Below, piece after piece: positions 45,361 to 54,127 of a DNA stretch of 64,000 nucleotides. Below the pieces are notes generated by a model, which saw only the letters and a list, made by a program, of their open reading frames with translations, was not told where the DNA came from and searched no databases. The position numbers were made by a program, and so were the translations under genes. This DNA comes from an uncultured Bacilli bacterium (lineage in GTDB: Bacteria > Bacillota_I > Bacilli_A > ML615J-28 > CAG-313): contig CAKONV010000006.1 in NCBI GenBank assembly GCA_934098295.1, positions 32,613 to 96,612 of the forward strand. The letters are read 5' to 3'. Each line of letters starts with the position of its first letter. Within the stretch, counting starts at the first letter, position 1.

Positions 45361-45405
45361 GTGGTTGTTTTTTTGCTTCTCTTTGCATGTTACCTGGTTG
45401 AGGAG
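45361..45405 (+). promoter_or_regulatory. Module repeat element, copy 1 (before the sigma-like gene)
   Basis: One of three near-identical elements: TGGTTGTTTTTTTG, about 10 variable bases, TTGCATGTTACCTGG, TTGAGGAG. An A-rich stretch (AAAATAAAAAAATTTTAG) precedes it, as it does copy 3. In this copy the terminal GAGGAG is not followed by a start codon; the gene begins 57 bases further on. Confidence 0.6.
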
Positions 45406-45436
45406 CATAGCAATTAAAATAATAATTAATATCGTC

Positions 45437-45460
45437 ACTCCTCAAAAATAAAGGAGGAGT
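45437..45460 (+). promoter_or_regulatory. Hairpin that hides the ribosome binding site of the sigma-like gene
   Basis: ACTCCTC (45437-45443) is a perfect complement of GAGGAGT (45454-45460), which contains most of the Shine-Dalgarno AAGGAGG (45451-45457). The start codon is at 45462. The same CTCCTC can instead pair with GAGGAG at 45400-45405 in repeat element copy 1, which would free the site. Confidence 0.6.
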
Positions 45461-45461
45461 T

Positions 45462-46226
45462 ATGAATCGTATAATAAAACTTGTAATAGATTATAAAGAA
45501 TCACAAGCAGATTTTATATTTCAAGATTTAGTTGATGAATTAACTGACTTAATTGATCACCATAAAAGAAAAGTCGCCGTTTATTATAGAGATGATTTGG
45601 GACAAGAATTATTAGTATGCCTTGTTAGAGTTATAGATAAATTCAGAATTAAGAATTTTAAGCCAATTAATGAAGAACTATTTAATTTAAATACGCTTAA
45701 ATTATTGTTAGAACATAATTACAATAATGTTAATGATGTTTTAAATAATAAATATGTATTAGGTTTTATTGATAAGTATGGTGCAGATTTATTCAATAAA
45801 GCATTTGAAAATTTAAATGATTATAATATTTTTATATTTGAATTTAAACTATTTTGTAATGAAAATCAATTTTTTAAATATTTAGATAAATCATTAACTA
45901 ATCAAGTAAATTATTTTGTCAGAAAAAATATAATTAATGATAATAAAATAATAAGTTTAAATACCATTACATCCAGTGATATTGAATATATAGATTTAAT
46001 CCCTGATATAGAAGAAGAAACTAAAATAGTATTTGATATTAATTTACTAGATGAAACTGACAGATCTTTTTTATATAATTTTATTAAAGATGATGAAATT
46101 ATAACTGGAAAAGAAGTTGCTGAAATATTAGGTGTTACACAACAAGCTGTTAGTAGAAGATTAAAAAGGCTTTATAAAAGATATCTGAAAAAATATTATG
46201 AAGTATATGAGAAAGTGGAAAAGTAA
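45462..46226 (+). CDS. Sigma factor-like regulator (UviA/TcdR type)
   Basis: A 254-residue protein. Residues 20-70 (DFIFQDLVDELTDLI ... YYRDDLGQELLVCLVRVI) look like sigma region 2. Residues 205-250 (LDETDRSFLYNFI ... ITGKEVAEILGVTQQAVSRRLKRLYKR) look like sigma region 4 with a helix-turn-helix. This arrangement, next to holin-type genes and a large toxin-like gene without a signal peptide, recalls UviA of Clostridium perfringens and TcdR of C. difficile. I infer that it transcribes the module, including itself, through the repeated elements. A phage late regulator is the alternative. Confidence 0.65.
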   Translation: MNRIIKLVIDYKESQADFIFQDLVDELTDLIDHHKRKVAVYYRDDLGQELLVCLVRVIDKFRIKNFKPINEELFNLNTLKLLLEHNYNNVNDVLNNKYVLGFIDKYGADLFNKAFENLNDYNIFIFEFKLFCNENQFFKYLDKSLTNQVNYFVRKNIINDNKIISLNTITSSDIEYIDLIPDIEEETKIVFDINLLDETDRSFLYNFIKDDEIITGKEVAEILGVTQQAVSRRLKRLYKRYLKKYYEVYEKVEK

Positions 46227-46248
46227 AATTTTTCACTTTTTTTATTTT
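46212..46248 (+). terminator. Terminator overlapping the end of the sigma-like gene
   Basis: AAAGTGGAAAA (46212-46222) pairs with the TTTTTCACTTT arm ending near 46239 with one G-U pair, then T residues. It would isolate the sigma gene from the lysis genes, which then need their own promoter, consistent with element copy 2 just after it. Confidence 0.7.
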
Positions 46249-46250
46249 TG

Positions 46251-46296
46251 GTGGTTGTTTTTTTGATACATCTTGTATGTTACTAGGGTGTGGAGG
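46251..46296 (+). promoter_or_regulatory. Module repeat element, copy 2 (before the coiled-coil lysis gene)
   Basis: TGGTTGTTTTTTTG, ATACATC, TTGTATGTTACTAGGG, TGTGGAGG. The final GGAGG is the ribosome binding site of the gene at 46305. It lies directly after a terminator, as expected for a promoter. Confidence 0.65.
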
Positions 46297-46304
46297 TGAA
46301 AACA

Positions 46305-46589
46305 ATGGAAAAACTTACAGTTGTAGTTTCTATTATAGGAGTTATAGGAACAATATCAAGTATCTTTTTTGCATACCTTGCATGTAGGCGTAATTTAGTA
46401 AAAGATGAACATACTGAGGCCAAGAATGAAGGAGCAATTCTATCTGACATTGGTTATATAAAAGCATGTGTAGATCGGGTAGAAAAGAACCTAAACAAGG
46501 TTGATGAAAGATATCGTAATGTTGTTGAAAGACTTGCAAAAGTGGAAGAAGCAGTTGCCAATGTGATTAAAAGAGTTGATGAATTATAA
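46305..46589 (+). CDS. Phage lysis-type membrane-anchored coiled-coil protein
   Basis: 94 residues: one N-terminal membrane helix (VVVSIIGVIGTISSIFFAYL) followed by a charged coiled coil (EGAILSDIGYIKACVDRVEKN ... VERLAKVEEAVANVIKRVDEL, shown in part). It matches my memory of small phage proteins encoded next to holins. The start at ATG 46305 has GGAGGTG six bases upstream; GTG 46290 lies inside that element. Together with the holin at 46740 it probably forms the release machinery of this module. Confidence 0.7.
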   Translation: MEKLTVVVSIIGVIGTISSIFFAYLACRRNLVKDEHTEAKNEGAILSDIGYIKACVDRVEKNLNKVDERYRNVVERLAKVEEAVANVIKRVDEL

Positions 46590-46612
46590 AAAAATAAAAA
46601 AATTTAATTCAG

Positions 46613-46657
46613 ATGGTTGTTTTTTTACACATCTTGCATGTTACTAGGGTGAGGAGG
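46613..46657 (+). promoter_or_regulatory. Module repeat element, copy 3 (before the short ORF and holin)
   Basis: ATGGTTGTTTTTTTACAC, ATCTTGCATGTTACTAGG, GTGAGGAGG, with the same A-rich lead (AAAAAAATAAAAAAATTTAA). The middle is one base shorter than copies 1 and 2. GAGGAGG is a ribosome binding site for a short ORF at 46665. Confidence 0.65.
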
Positions 46658-46664
46658 TAAAAAG

Positions 46665-46700
46665 ATGATTAAATATATAAAGAAGTTAACACCAATTTAA
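46665..46700 (+). CDS. Possible 11-residue leader peptide
   Basis: ATG 46665 follows GAGGAGG after eight bases and encodes MIKYIKKLTPI before TAA. The holin gene has its own GAAAGGAGG further on. The strong site suggests it is translated, perhaps to keep the leader open or to couple to the holin. It may also be a relic of a gene replaced by the holin. Confidence 0.4.
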   Translation: MIKYIKKLTPI

Positions 46701-46739
46701 GTTAAATACTAGTTAAGTTTTGAAAGGAGGTAAAACAAA

Positions 46740-47030
46740 ATGGATTTTACAAGTGTGCCTATTATAGTCGTATGCTGCTATATATTAGGGGAATTATATA
46801 AAGCAATATTTAAAAATAAGACAGAAGCATACAAACTAATACCTATTCTAATGGCAATGGTTGGAGGAATATTAGGGATTTTGATTTATTTAACAAATCC
46901 AGAAATGATTTTTAATGTAGATAATATATGGATTGCATTAGGAATTGGTATAGTTAGTGGTACTAGTTCAACTGGTACAAATCAAATAATAAAACAAATA
47001 TTTAAAACAAAAGGAGAAGAAAAAAAATGA
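46740..47030 (+). CDS. Phage-type holin
   Basis: A 96-residue membrane protein with three helices (about 5-20, 33-52 and 64-80), a short periplasmic link and a basic tail (IIKQIFKTKGEEKK), the layout of small phage holins. AAAGGAGG precedes the ATG. No endolysin gene follows; instead a tail-like protein and a Mur-ligase-like protein do. In TcdE-type systems a holin exports a large toxin without a signal peptide, which fits the RHS protein downstream (inference). It overlaps the next gene by four bases. Confidence 0.75.
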   Translation: MDFTSVPIIVVCCYILGELYKAIFKNKTEAYKLIPILMAMVGGILGILIYLTNPEMIFNVDNIWIALGIGIVSGTSSTGTNQIIKQIFKTKGEEKK

Positions 47031-47824
47031 ATGAATTTAAAGATAGAATAAGTTCAACGCTTAATCATAAAATTTTAGATGTTAAAAGTGTTGAAAGAGA
47101 TGAATCCGGAGAAATTATTTCGATGGAAGTAGAAGTAATCAGAAATGATGAAGAAGGATTAACACAAGAAGGAACACCATTAAATGCTGAAAGTTTAAAT
47201 CAAGTAATTAATGAAATGATAGTAACTCAAATTGTTAATTTTATGGATGTTGATCAATCAATTTATATCGATAAAAGGGATCTAAAATTAAATGAGGAAT
47301 ATAGTGATGATTTTCCGTTAGAAACTACAGGAAAATGTGGTTCAAGTATTACATGGAATGTTGTATCCGGAACAGGAATTGAAATTGAAGGAAATGTTGC
47401 TAAAGTTACACTTCAAAATTATAAGCAAACAGTTGTTTTACGAGCTGTAATTGAAAAAGAAGGTAAAACATTAACAAAAGATTTCACTATCGATTTAGTT
47501 AATCATTATCAAACAGTAGAAAAAACGTTATCTGTATTTCCTGATGGCTCAAGTGCCATGGTAGCAAGTTTTTATGAAAGTATTAATGAAGATGTAGATG
47601 TAGTAGTTGAAAATGAATATCCAAATATGATGAGTGTATATTATAAAGTAAATTTAACTGATATGAATGTATATATTAGTACAACGGTTGGTAGTGCACC
47701 AACTGATGGTGGTGTAACTGAATATGGGTTCGCAGTATTATTAAACTCAAAAGTAACAGGTTTAACTATTAAAAAAGTTAATTGTAAGATAAATTTTTTA
47801 GATTCAATTACACCAGATGATTAA
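47027..47824 (+). CDS. Phage-tail-like protein with Ig-type domain
   Basis: 265 residues. The N-terminus has the phrase EGLTQEGTPLNAESLNQVIN, which I know from phage tail-fibre and baseplate proteins. About residues 75-165 look like an atrophied Ig-like domain (ITWNVVSGTGIEIEG), and the last 100 are beta-rich and unrecognised. It has no signal peptide. Four-base overlap with the holin gene indicates coupled translation. It may be an adaptor between the RHS protein and a receptor or a phage remnant. Confidence 0.55.
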   Translation: MNEFKDRISSTLNHKILDVKSVERDESGEIISMEVEVIRNDEEGLTQEGTPLNAESLNQVINEMIVTQIVNFMDVDQSIYIDKRDLKLNEEYSDDFPLETTGKCGSSITWNVVSGTGIEIEGNVAKVTLQNYKQTVVLRAVIEKEGKTLTKDFTIDLVNHYQTVEKTLSVFPDGSSAMVASFYESINEDVDVVVENEYPNMMSVYYKVNLTDMNVYISTTVGSAPTDGGVTEYGFAVLLNSKVTGLTIKKVNCKINFLDSITPDD

Positions 47825-47843
47825 TAATAGGAGGAATAAAAAT

Positions 47844-49196
47844 ATGAAATTATTAAAATTAAAAAATAAGTTAGAAAAAAAGAATTTTAAAAAAAGAGAA
47901 TTAAAAAAAGAATATTTAAACAAAAAAACAAAACAAAATGATAAAGATTTAGTCATTATTGGAGTTACAGGAAGCCGTGGAAAATCTACAACAGCTTTAA
48001 TGATGCATGAGTATTTAAAATCAAGGGGCTATAAATCAGTTTTATATTCAAGCGTTATGGTAGATTCACCAGCTAGTCATTATAAGAAAAATGAAGCATA
48101 TGAAGTTGCTGTAAGAGATGAAAAAGCATTATTAAGCATTATTGAAGAAGCAGAAGCATATGGAGCAGAATATTTAGTATTAGAAGTAAATGAGAGTGCA
48201 TTAGCAAAAGGTTTCCTAAAAGATGTTCCATTTGATGTAAGAGTACTTACTAATTTAAATCCAAAACATAATTTAGAAGAGTATACAGAAGAAGAATATG
48301 TTGAATTAAAGAAATCATTTTTCAAAGATATTGAAGAAGAGTGCAAATGTGTATTAGGATTTCAAGATTATGACAAGGAATTATTAGATAAATTATTACA
48401 ATTAAACAAATATCCTAAATATATTGCAGCAAGTAATTACATTGCAAATGTAAAAGGATTAAATGCTAACGAAGTAACTGGGTTATTAACAGGTCTAGAA
48501 ACAGATATTGATGGTATGAAATTACAATTTAGATTAAATGGCAAAACATATGAGTTAGATACAAATTTATTGATGTCATATAATGCATTAAATGTATTAA
48601 CAGTTTTAACAACATTAGAAGTATTAGGAGTACTTAATGTATCACAATTTGAAAAAATGCTAAATGGATTAGTTATTCCAGGCAGAGCAGAAGTATTTAG
48701 AGCTAATGGTAGATTAGTAGTAGTCGATACACATTTACCTGCTATGTTAGAATGTTTAAAAACTTTAAAAGATCAAGGAAAAGTAAATCAAATTAAAGTA
48801 GTTGTTGGTTCAATAGGACATGGCTATAAAAATTGGGAAGAAAAATTTAAAACTGAAGAATTTGCATTACAACGTAAAAAGATTAGAAAATATGCAATGA
48901 ACTTATTAAAAGGTGTCGTGGACTATGTTTATTTAACTGAAAGTGATAGCGGAAAGGAAAACCCATTACATATTTGTGAAGAAATGAAGTCTTATTTAAA
49001 TGATGAAATTCCATCAACAATTATTGTTGATAGAGAACAAGCAATTAAACATGCAATTATGGAATCACAAGAAGGTGATGTTGTATTCATTAGTGGTAGA
49101 GGTAATAGAAGAGTATTATGCAATAGTGAAACAACTATGAAATTATTAAAAGATAGTGATGTAGTAAAAGAAGTACTAACAGAATTAGGATGGTAG
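47844..49196 (+). CDS. MurE-like ligase lacking the N-terminal substrate domain
   Basis: 450 residues of a Mur-ligase-type ATP-dependent amide ligase. After 37 very basic residues the ATPase domain begins with VIIGVTGSRGKSTTALMMH. MurE-like features follow: VLTNLNPKHNLEEYTEEEY, SYNALNVLTVL, IPGRAEVF, VVVDTHLPAMLECL, DREQAIKHAI and GDVVFISGRGNRR. The UDP-binding N-terminal domain is absent, and the DNPR motif that binds diaminopimelate is missing (ESDSGKENP at its place). The P-loop GSRGKST also resembles poly-gamma-glutamate synthases. Start 47844 follows AGGAGG. Its substrate is not the usual cell-wall precursor; four bases separate it from the RHS gene. Confidence 0.75.
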   Translation: MKLLKLKNKLEKKNFKKRELKKEYLNKKTKQNDKDLVIIGVTGSRGKSTTALMMHEYLKSRGYKSVLYSSVMVDSPASHYKKNEAYEVAVRDEKALLSIIEEAEAYGAEYLVLEVNESALAKGFLKDVPFDVRVLTNLNPKHNLEEYTEEEYVELKKSFFKDIEEECKCVLGFQDYDKELLDKLLQLNKYPKYIAASNYIANVKGLNANEVTGLLTGLETDIDGMKLQFRLNGKTYELDTNLLMSYNALNVLTVLTTLEVLGVLNVSQFEKMLNGLVIPGRAEVFRANGRLVVVDTHLPAMLECLKTLKDQGKVNQIKVVVGSIGHGYKNWEEKFKTEEFALQRKKIRKYAMNLLKGVVDYVYLTESDSGKENPLHICEEMKSYLNDEIPSTIIVDREQAIKHAIMESQEGDVVFISGRGNRRVLCNSETTMKLLKDSDVVKEVLTELGW

Positions 49197-49200
49197 TTAT

Positions 49201-52200
49201 ATGGATAATAGTAAAATATTTCATCCTAATCAAGAACATAATTTGGGGAAAGGATTGTTAAGTGTTAATACTTTTAATGGAAGAATGTTATATAGTTATC
49301 CGATTTCTACAATAGGATTAGGAAATTTTCAAATTGATACAAGTTTAGTTTATAATTCATCATATAATATTAGTGATTTTTATGATAAAAAAATAGGGTT
49401 TGGTAATGGTTGGAAATATAGTTTTGAACAATTTATTTTCAAATATAAAGATGAATATAATTTAGAAGGATTTAATTTATTAGATTATGTTTATATAGAT
49501 AGTAATTGGTGTATACATAGATTTATTAAATATAAAGATTGTGAGGGATATGACAATCCAAGAAGTGTATATTATGATGAAAGTGGTACAGGTTTAAAGT
49601 TAATTGTATCTAATAATTCTAATCATCAAATGTTTGATGAATATGGAAATACATATTATTTTGATAAAGATAGTAGTAAATTAATCAATATAATTTCGGG
49701 AGTAAATACTTTGATTATTAAGAATATTGAATATGATGAGGCAAAAGATAAAGTACTTTCAATATATGATTCAAGAAAAAGTAATAGAAGAATAAAATTT
49801 GATTACAATCAAAATAATTTACCTGAAAAATCTTACTCAACACACTCAAATATTTATTACACATTTGAATATGATAATGAAAAACTAGTAAGAATTTTTA
49901 AAGGAAATGATTTAAAGAAAAAGAAAGTACATGAGTTTCTATATGATAAATCATTAATTAATTGTATTATTAATAATGAAAATTATCAAGCAATTAAGTT
50001 AGAATATAATTTAAATAATAATTATGTACTCAATAAAATAACTTTGGGTGCTATGAAATACAAAGTTATTGCTGAAGATATAGATGCAGAGTTATATTGT
50101 GGTGATGATTTATATTCTAAAGGAACATATTATATAAACCACAAAGGTAAAAAATATATTGAATCAAATTTTATGCCTAATGAGTATATTTATTCAATAA
50201 TTACATATGATTATCATTTATCATATACTGAAGAAACAAATAAAAAGGGAATTAAAATGAGATATTATTTTGATATTGATGGACATCAAATAAGTAGTTT
50301 AGAGTATAATGTTAATAATAATAATTCATTGGAGTTTCATCATTATACTTCATCAAAACCAACAGGATGGGAAATAGGCAATAATGGAGATTCAAATTTC
50401 TTTATAAATGATAAAAGGGCAAGCATTATATATAAAAATAATAATAAATATTCATTTAGTATCAACAATAGTGATTTATCTTTATTTAAAAATATTTTCT
50501 TAGATGAAACAGAAAAAACTTCTGAACATTTTTCTTTGTCATTTTGGTTAATGTTTAATGATTATAACGATTCAGATCTTCTTGCAAAAGTGAATTATAC
50601 CATTATAGATGATAGTACCGGTAGTGATAATGTAAAACAATCTCAAGTTATTATTAAAAATACGTTGGGTGGAACATGGCAATATGTTTCAGTACCTTTA
50701 AATCTTGAAACAAGTCAAACAACATTAAAAAATATTTCAATAGTATTTGATGCTGATGCTGAAAGTACATTAGAAAATACTCAATTATTCATTGCGGATA
50801 TTAGAATCAATAAAGGAAACAAACAAACTATATGTATTGATAACTTAAAATCAGATGACAAATCATATATGGAATTAAAAATAGGTGGCAAACTTTATTA
50901 TTATGATAATTATGAAAGAGAAGTAACATTATCTCCTCAATTTTATATGACAGAGGCAGATATTATTGCGACATACAGAAGTTTGTATTATAGTATAAAA
51001 AATGATGATACTTATTATGAATTATTTTATTGCAATAAAACAAAAATTAAAGCTGTTACATACATCAGTATGTTACCATTTTATTTGACTAATGATTTAA
51101 CGATAAGAAATAATCATAAATATTATACCTTTGATTTTGGGGAATACATAGATGAACATAATAAACAAAATTTAGAAACACCAAATTATCATTTTAGATA
51201 TATTGATTTAGTAGCTATTAATGAAAATAAAAAATCTTATAGAGTTACAGAAATTCAAAGAAAAATAAAAGAACGTAAAAATGATAGATTTGTTTTTGAA
51301 ACACATACTTTAATTAATGTTGTTGATGATAATAAATCAATTCAAAGATTGGATGTAAGTAATTCAGTATGTAGTGTAGTAGAAGAAAATGATGATGGAA
51401 CTGAAATAAAAAAGAAGTATATAAAGAGATTATATGGTGATGATAATCAAGTTGAGAGGGAAATTTATATAATTAATGAAAATGTGTATGATTCATTCGG
51501 AAACTTATTAAAAGTAATAACAAAAGCAAATGCTTCAACAAATGAACAATTAGTGAAAGAATATACATATTATGAAAGTAATCCAGAGAAAAATGAGTAT
51601 GTAGATGAAATTAAAGAAAATGGAAATATTGTTAAAACATTATATAATGAAGATGGTAATATTAATAACTTAATTTTTCAATATGATAAAAAATATATTA
51701 ATGGAATTGTTGAAACAACAAATTTAACTGTAACAAATCGGTTAGAATATTTATATAATGATTTCAATGAACTAATTGGATTAAATTTTTATGATAGTAA
51801 TAATAAATTAATTGGTGAAAATAAACTAAATTATAATAAATATGGAACTTTTAATAAACTAAATAATAAAAGTAATGTTAATTATGGATTTATTTATAAT
51901 GCATATGCTGAATTATGTGAAATTTATAGGAATAAGAAGTTGTTACAAAGACAAATTAAAGAATTAACTGATACATATGATATATATAAATATTATGTAT
52001 ATCATGGTAATAGTTCATATTCAATAACTGATGTTTATGATGAAGTCAATAGGCTTAAAACTAGTTCTGTAGATGTACTAAATAGTAGTATGGTAGAAAA
52101 TGTTCAAAATATATTATTTGAATATGAAGATAATATGACAAATTTTTCAAGATCATTAGAAAGAATTAAAAAGATTAAGGATTTGTTGACAAATAAAACT

Positions 52201-54114
52201 TATGTATATGAATATGAAGACAGCATTGAAGATGGAACTACGACTAAAATAATAGAAAATAATGATTACTCTATAACTATTAAATCTAATGGTGCTAAAA
52301 TTTATGATATACCAAATGATAAAAAGCAAATTAAATATATATCAGAAATAGAAGATCAGATGAATAATAATCCTAAATATAGTTACAACTATACTAAATT
52401 AAAAAAATCTGATGAGTGGGAAGAAAATATTTATAATTCTTTTGATTATGCATATGATGACTTAGGAAGGTTAATTAGTAAAAAGTTGAAACCAGATGAA
52501 TATACAAACGCTACAATATTTATTAATAAAAATATTTCATATTACGAAAATACTTGTCTTCCAAAAGAAATTATATATAATGTAAATTCAAAATTAAAAA
52601 ACAATGAAAATACAGAAGTTAATGCAAATTTAATTTATGAAAATTCTTATGTTAAGGGTAATGTAGTGAGGGTATTAGAAAATGGAAGTAGATTTATAAA
52701 AAATCCTAAAAATATATCTTCACTAGAAAGTACAGCGTTGCAATGTAGAATTACAGATTATGAGTATGATGATAATGATAGACTAATTAAAGAAGTAAAA
52801 TCTGACGGAAGCACATATATGTATACATATGGTGAATTATCAGGTATGATTGAGAAGGTATCAAAAGATACAAAAGATAATATAATTAAAATATTAGAGT
52901 ATAAGTCTGGTCAATTGACAAAAGTAAATGACTATGATATAATCTACGATAATTATGGTAATATAGTTGAATATAATGATATATCAATCAGTTATAATTT
53001 TAAAAATTTAATGAAAAAATATGTTAATGCAAATGATACATATTTATTTGAATATAATTATGAAGGAATCAGAACTAAAAAACAAAAAAATAATGATTAT
53101 GAAGTCAATTATTATCTTGATGGAACAAAAATCATTGGAGAAGATGTAATAGATTTAAATTCAAATCAAATTATAAGAAAATTTAGATATTATTATGATG
53201 CAAATGATATATGTGGTATTAATTATATTATAGATGATGTTGACCATTTCTTTAATTTAGTTAAAGATTCACTTGGAAATATTTCTAAGGTAATGTATAG
53301 AGGGAAAATAGTTGGTGAATACATTTATGATGCGTGGGGAAATTGCGAAACTAAAATATTTACTGATACAAATCCAAACGAAATAGATAATTGCATTGTA
53401 AATTATAATCCTTTTAGATTTAAGGGATATTATTGTGATTTAGAAACAAATTTATATTACTGTCAATCCAGATACTATAATCCTAGAATATATCAATGGT
53501 TAAGCCCAGATAGTATAGAATATTTGGATTATGAAAATATTAATGGATTAAATTTATACTGCTATTGTGATAATAATCCAATTAATCGCTTAGACTCAAC
53601 TGGCTATTTTACGTTACTTGCAATAGGAATTTCATTAGGCTTATCATTACTTTTTGAAGTAATTGAAGATGTTAAAAAGGATGGTAAATTAGGTGGAGAT
53701 AAAGATGCGATGGATTATTTAGGTGCTACTATTTCTGGTATATTAGGAGGAATGAGTGGACCAGCTGGAGCATTACTTGGTGTATTTGGTGATTTAGCAG
53801 ATGCCGCTATTTCAGGAGATTTAGCTGAAAATGGTTTAGGTGCTACATTACAAGATATTGTATTGTCAAATATAGTATCATTTGGAGTTGATTTAGGTGT
53901 TAAGGGTCTATTTGATGCAAAACAATTTAAGAAATTAACGTCTAACGCTAATGCAAATAAAAAGCTTGTAAAATCTTTAGGTGGAAGTTATAGTTTTAAA
54001 AAGAATGGTAAAACTGCTAAAGCATTTAAAGAAGCTATTAAAGAAACTGAATGGTTTGCAAAAAAATATACATCGCAACTTGTTTCAGAATTAACTACAT
54101 TAATTATTTTTTAA
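49201..54114 (+). CDS. RHS/YD-repeat polymorphic toxin-like protein
   Basis: 1637 residues, no signal peptide. It opens with an RHS N-terminal sandwich (LGKGLLSVNTFNGRMLYSYP ... GFGNGWKYSFEQF). A long run of YD-type repeats follows (YDSFGNLLKV, YEYDDNDRLIKEVKSDGSTY, YDNYGNIVEY). It closes with the RHS core: RFKGYYCDLETNLYYCQSR, YYNPRIYQWLSPDSI, NGLNLYCYCDNNPINRLDSTG. Asp1465 in LDSTG marks the boundary. The last 170 residues are variable-tip material with a Gly/Ala-rich hydrophobic stretch (ATISGILGGMSGPAGALLG), possibly membrane-active. It is presumably released by the holin. The downstream gene is a candidate immunity protein. Confidence 0.88.
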   Translation: MDNSKIFHPNQEHNLGKGLLSVNTFNGRMLYSYPISTIGLGNFQIDTSLVYNSSYNISDFYDKKIGFGNGWKYSFEQFIFKYKDEYNLEGFNLLDYVYIDSNWCIHRFIKYKDCEGYDNPRSVYYDESGTGLKLIVSNNSNHQMFDEYGNTYYFDKDSSKLINIISGVNTLIIKNIEYDEAKDKVLSIYDSRKSNRRIKFDYNQNNLPEKSYSTHSNIYYTFEYDNEKLVRIFKGNDLKKKKVHEFLYDKSLINCIINNENYQAIKLEYNLNNNYVLNKITLGAMKYKVIAEDIDAELYCGDDLYSKGTYYINHKGKKYIESNFMPNEYIYSIITYDYHLSYTEETNKKGIKMRYYFDIDGHQISSLEYNVNNNNSLEFHHYTSSKPTGWEIGNNGDSNFFINDKRASIIYKNNNKYSFSINNSDLSLFKNIFLDETEKTSEHFSLSFWLMFNDYNDSDLLAKVNYTIIDDSTGSDNVKQSQVIIKNTLGGTWQYVSVPLNLETSQTTLKNISIVFDADAESTLENTQLFIADIRINKGNKQTICIDNLKSDDKSYMELKIGGKLYYYDNYEREVTLSPQFYMTEADIIATYRSLYYSIKNDDTYYELFYCNKTKIKAVTYISMLPFYLTNDLTIRNNHKYYTFDFGEYIDEHNKQNLETPNYHFRYIDLVAINENKKSYRVTEIQRKIKERKNDRFVFETHTLINVVDDNKSIQRLDVSNSVCSVVEENDDGTEIKKKYIKRLYGDDNQVEREIYIINENVYDSFGNLLKVITKANASTNEQLVKEYTYYESNPEKNEYVDEIKENGNIVKTLYNEDGNINNLIFQYDKKYINGIVETTNLTVTNRLEYLYNDFNELIGLNFYDSNNKLIGENKLNYNKYGTFNKLNNKSNVNYGFIYNAYAELCEIYRNKKLLQRQIKELTDTYDIYKYYVYHGNSSYSITDVYDEVNRLKTSSVDVLNSSMVENVQNILFEYEDNMTNFSRSLERIKKIKDLLTNKTYVYEYEDSIEDGTTTKIIENNDYSITIKSNGAKIYDIPNDKKQIKYISEIEDQMNNNPKYSYNYTKLKKSDEWEENIYNSFDYAYDDLGRLISKKLKPDEYTNATIFINKNISYYENTCLPKEIIYNVNSKLKNNENTEVNANLIYENSYVKGNVVRVLENGSRFIKNPKNISSLESTALQCRITDYEYDDNDRLIKEVKSDGSTYMYTYGELSGMIEKVSKDTKDNIIKILEYKSGQLTKVNDYDIIYDNYGNIVEYNDISISYNFKNLMKKYVNANDTYLFEYNYEGIRTKKQKNNDYEVNYYLDGTKIIGEDVIDLNSNQIIRKFRYYYDANDICGINYIIDDVDHFFNLVKDSLGNISKVMYRGKIVGEYIYDAWGNCETKIFTDTNPNEIDNCIVNYNPFRFKGYYCDLETNLYYCQSRYYNPRIYQWLSPDSIEYLDYENINGLNLYCYCDNNPINRLDSTGYFTLLAIGISLGLSLLFEVIEDVKKDGKLGGDKDAMDYLGATISGILGGMSGPAGALLGVFGDLADAAISGDLAENGLGATLQDIVLSNIVSFGVDLGVKGLFDAKQFKKLTSNANANKKLVKSLGGSYSFKKNGKTAKAFKEAIKETEWFAKKYTSQLVSELTTLIIF

Positions 54115-54127
54115 AAAAGGAGAAGTT

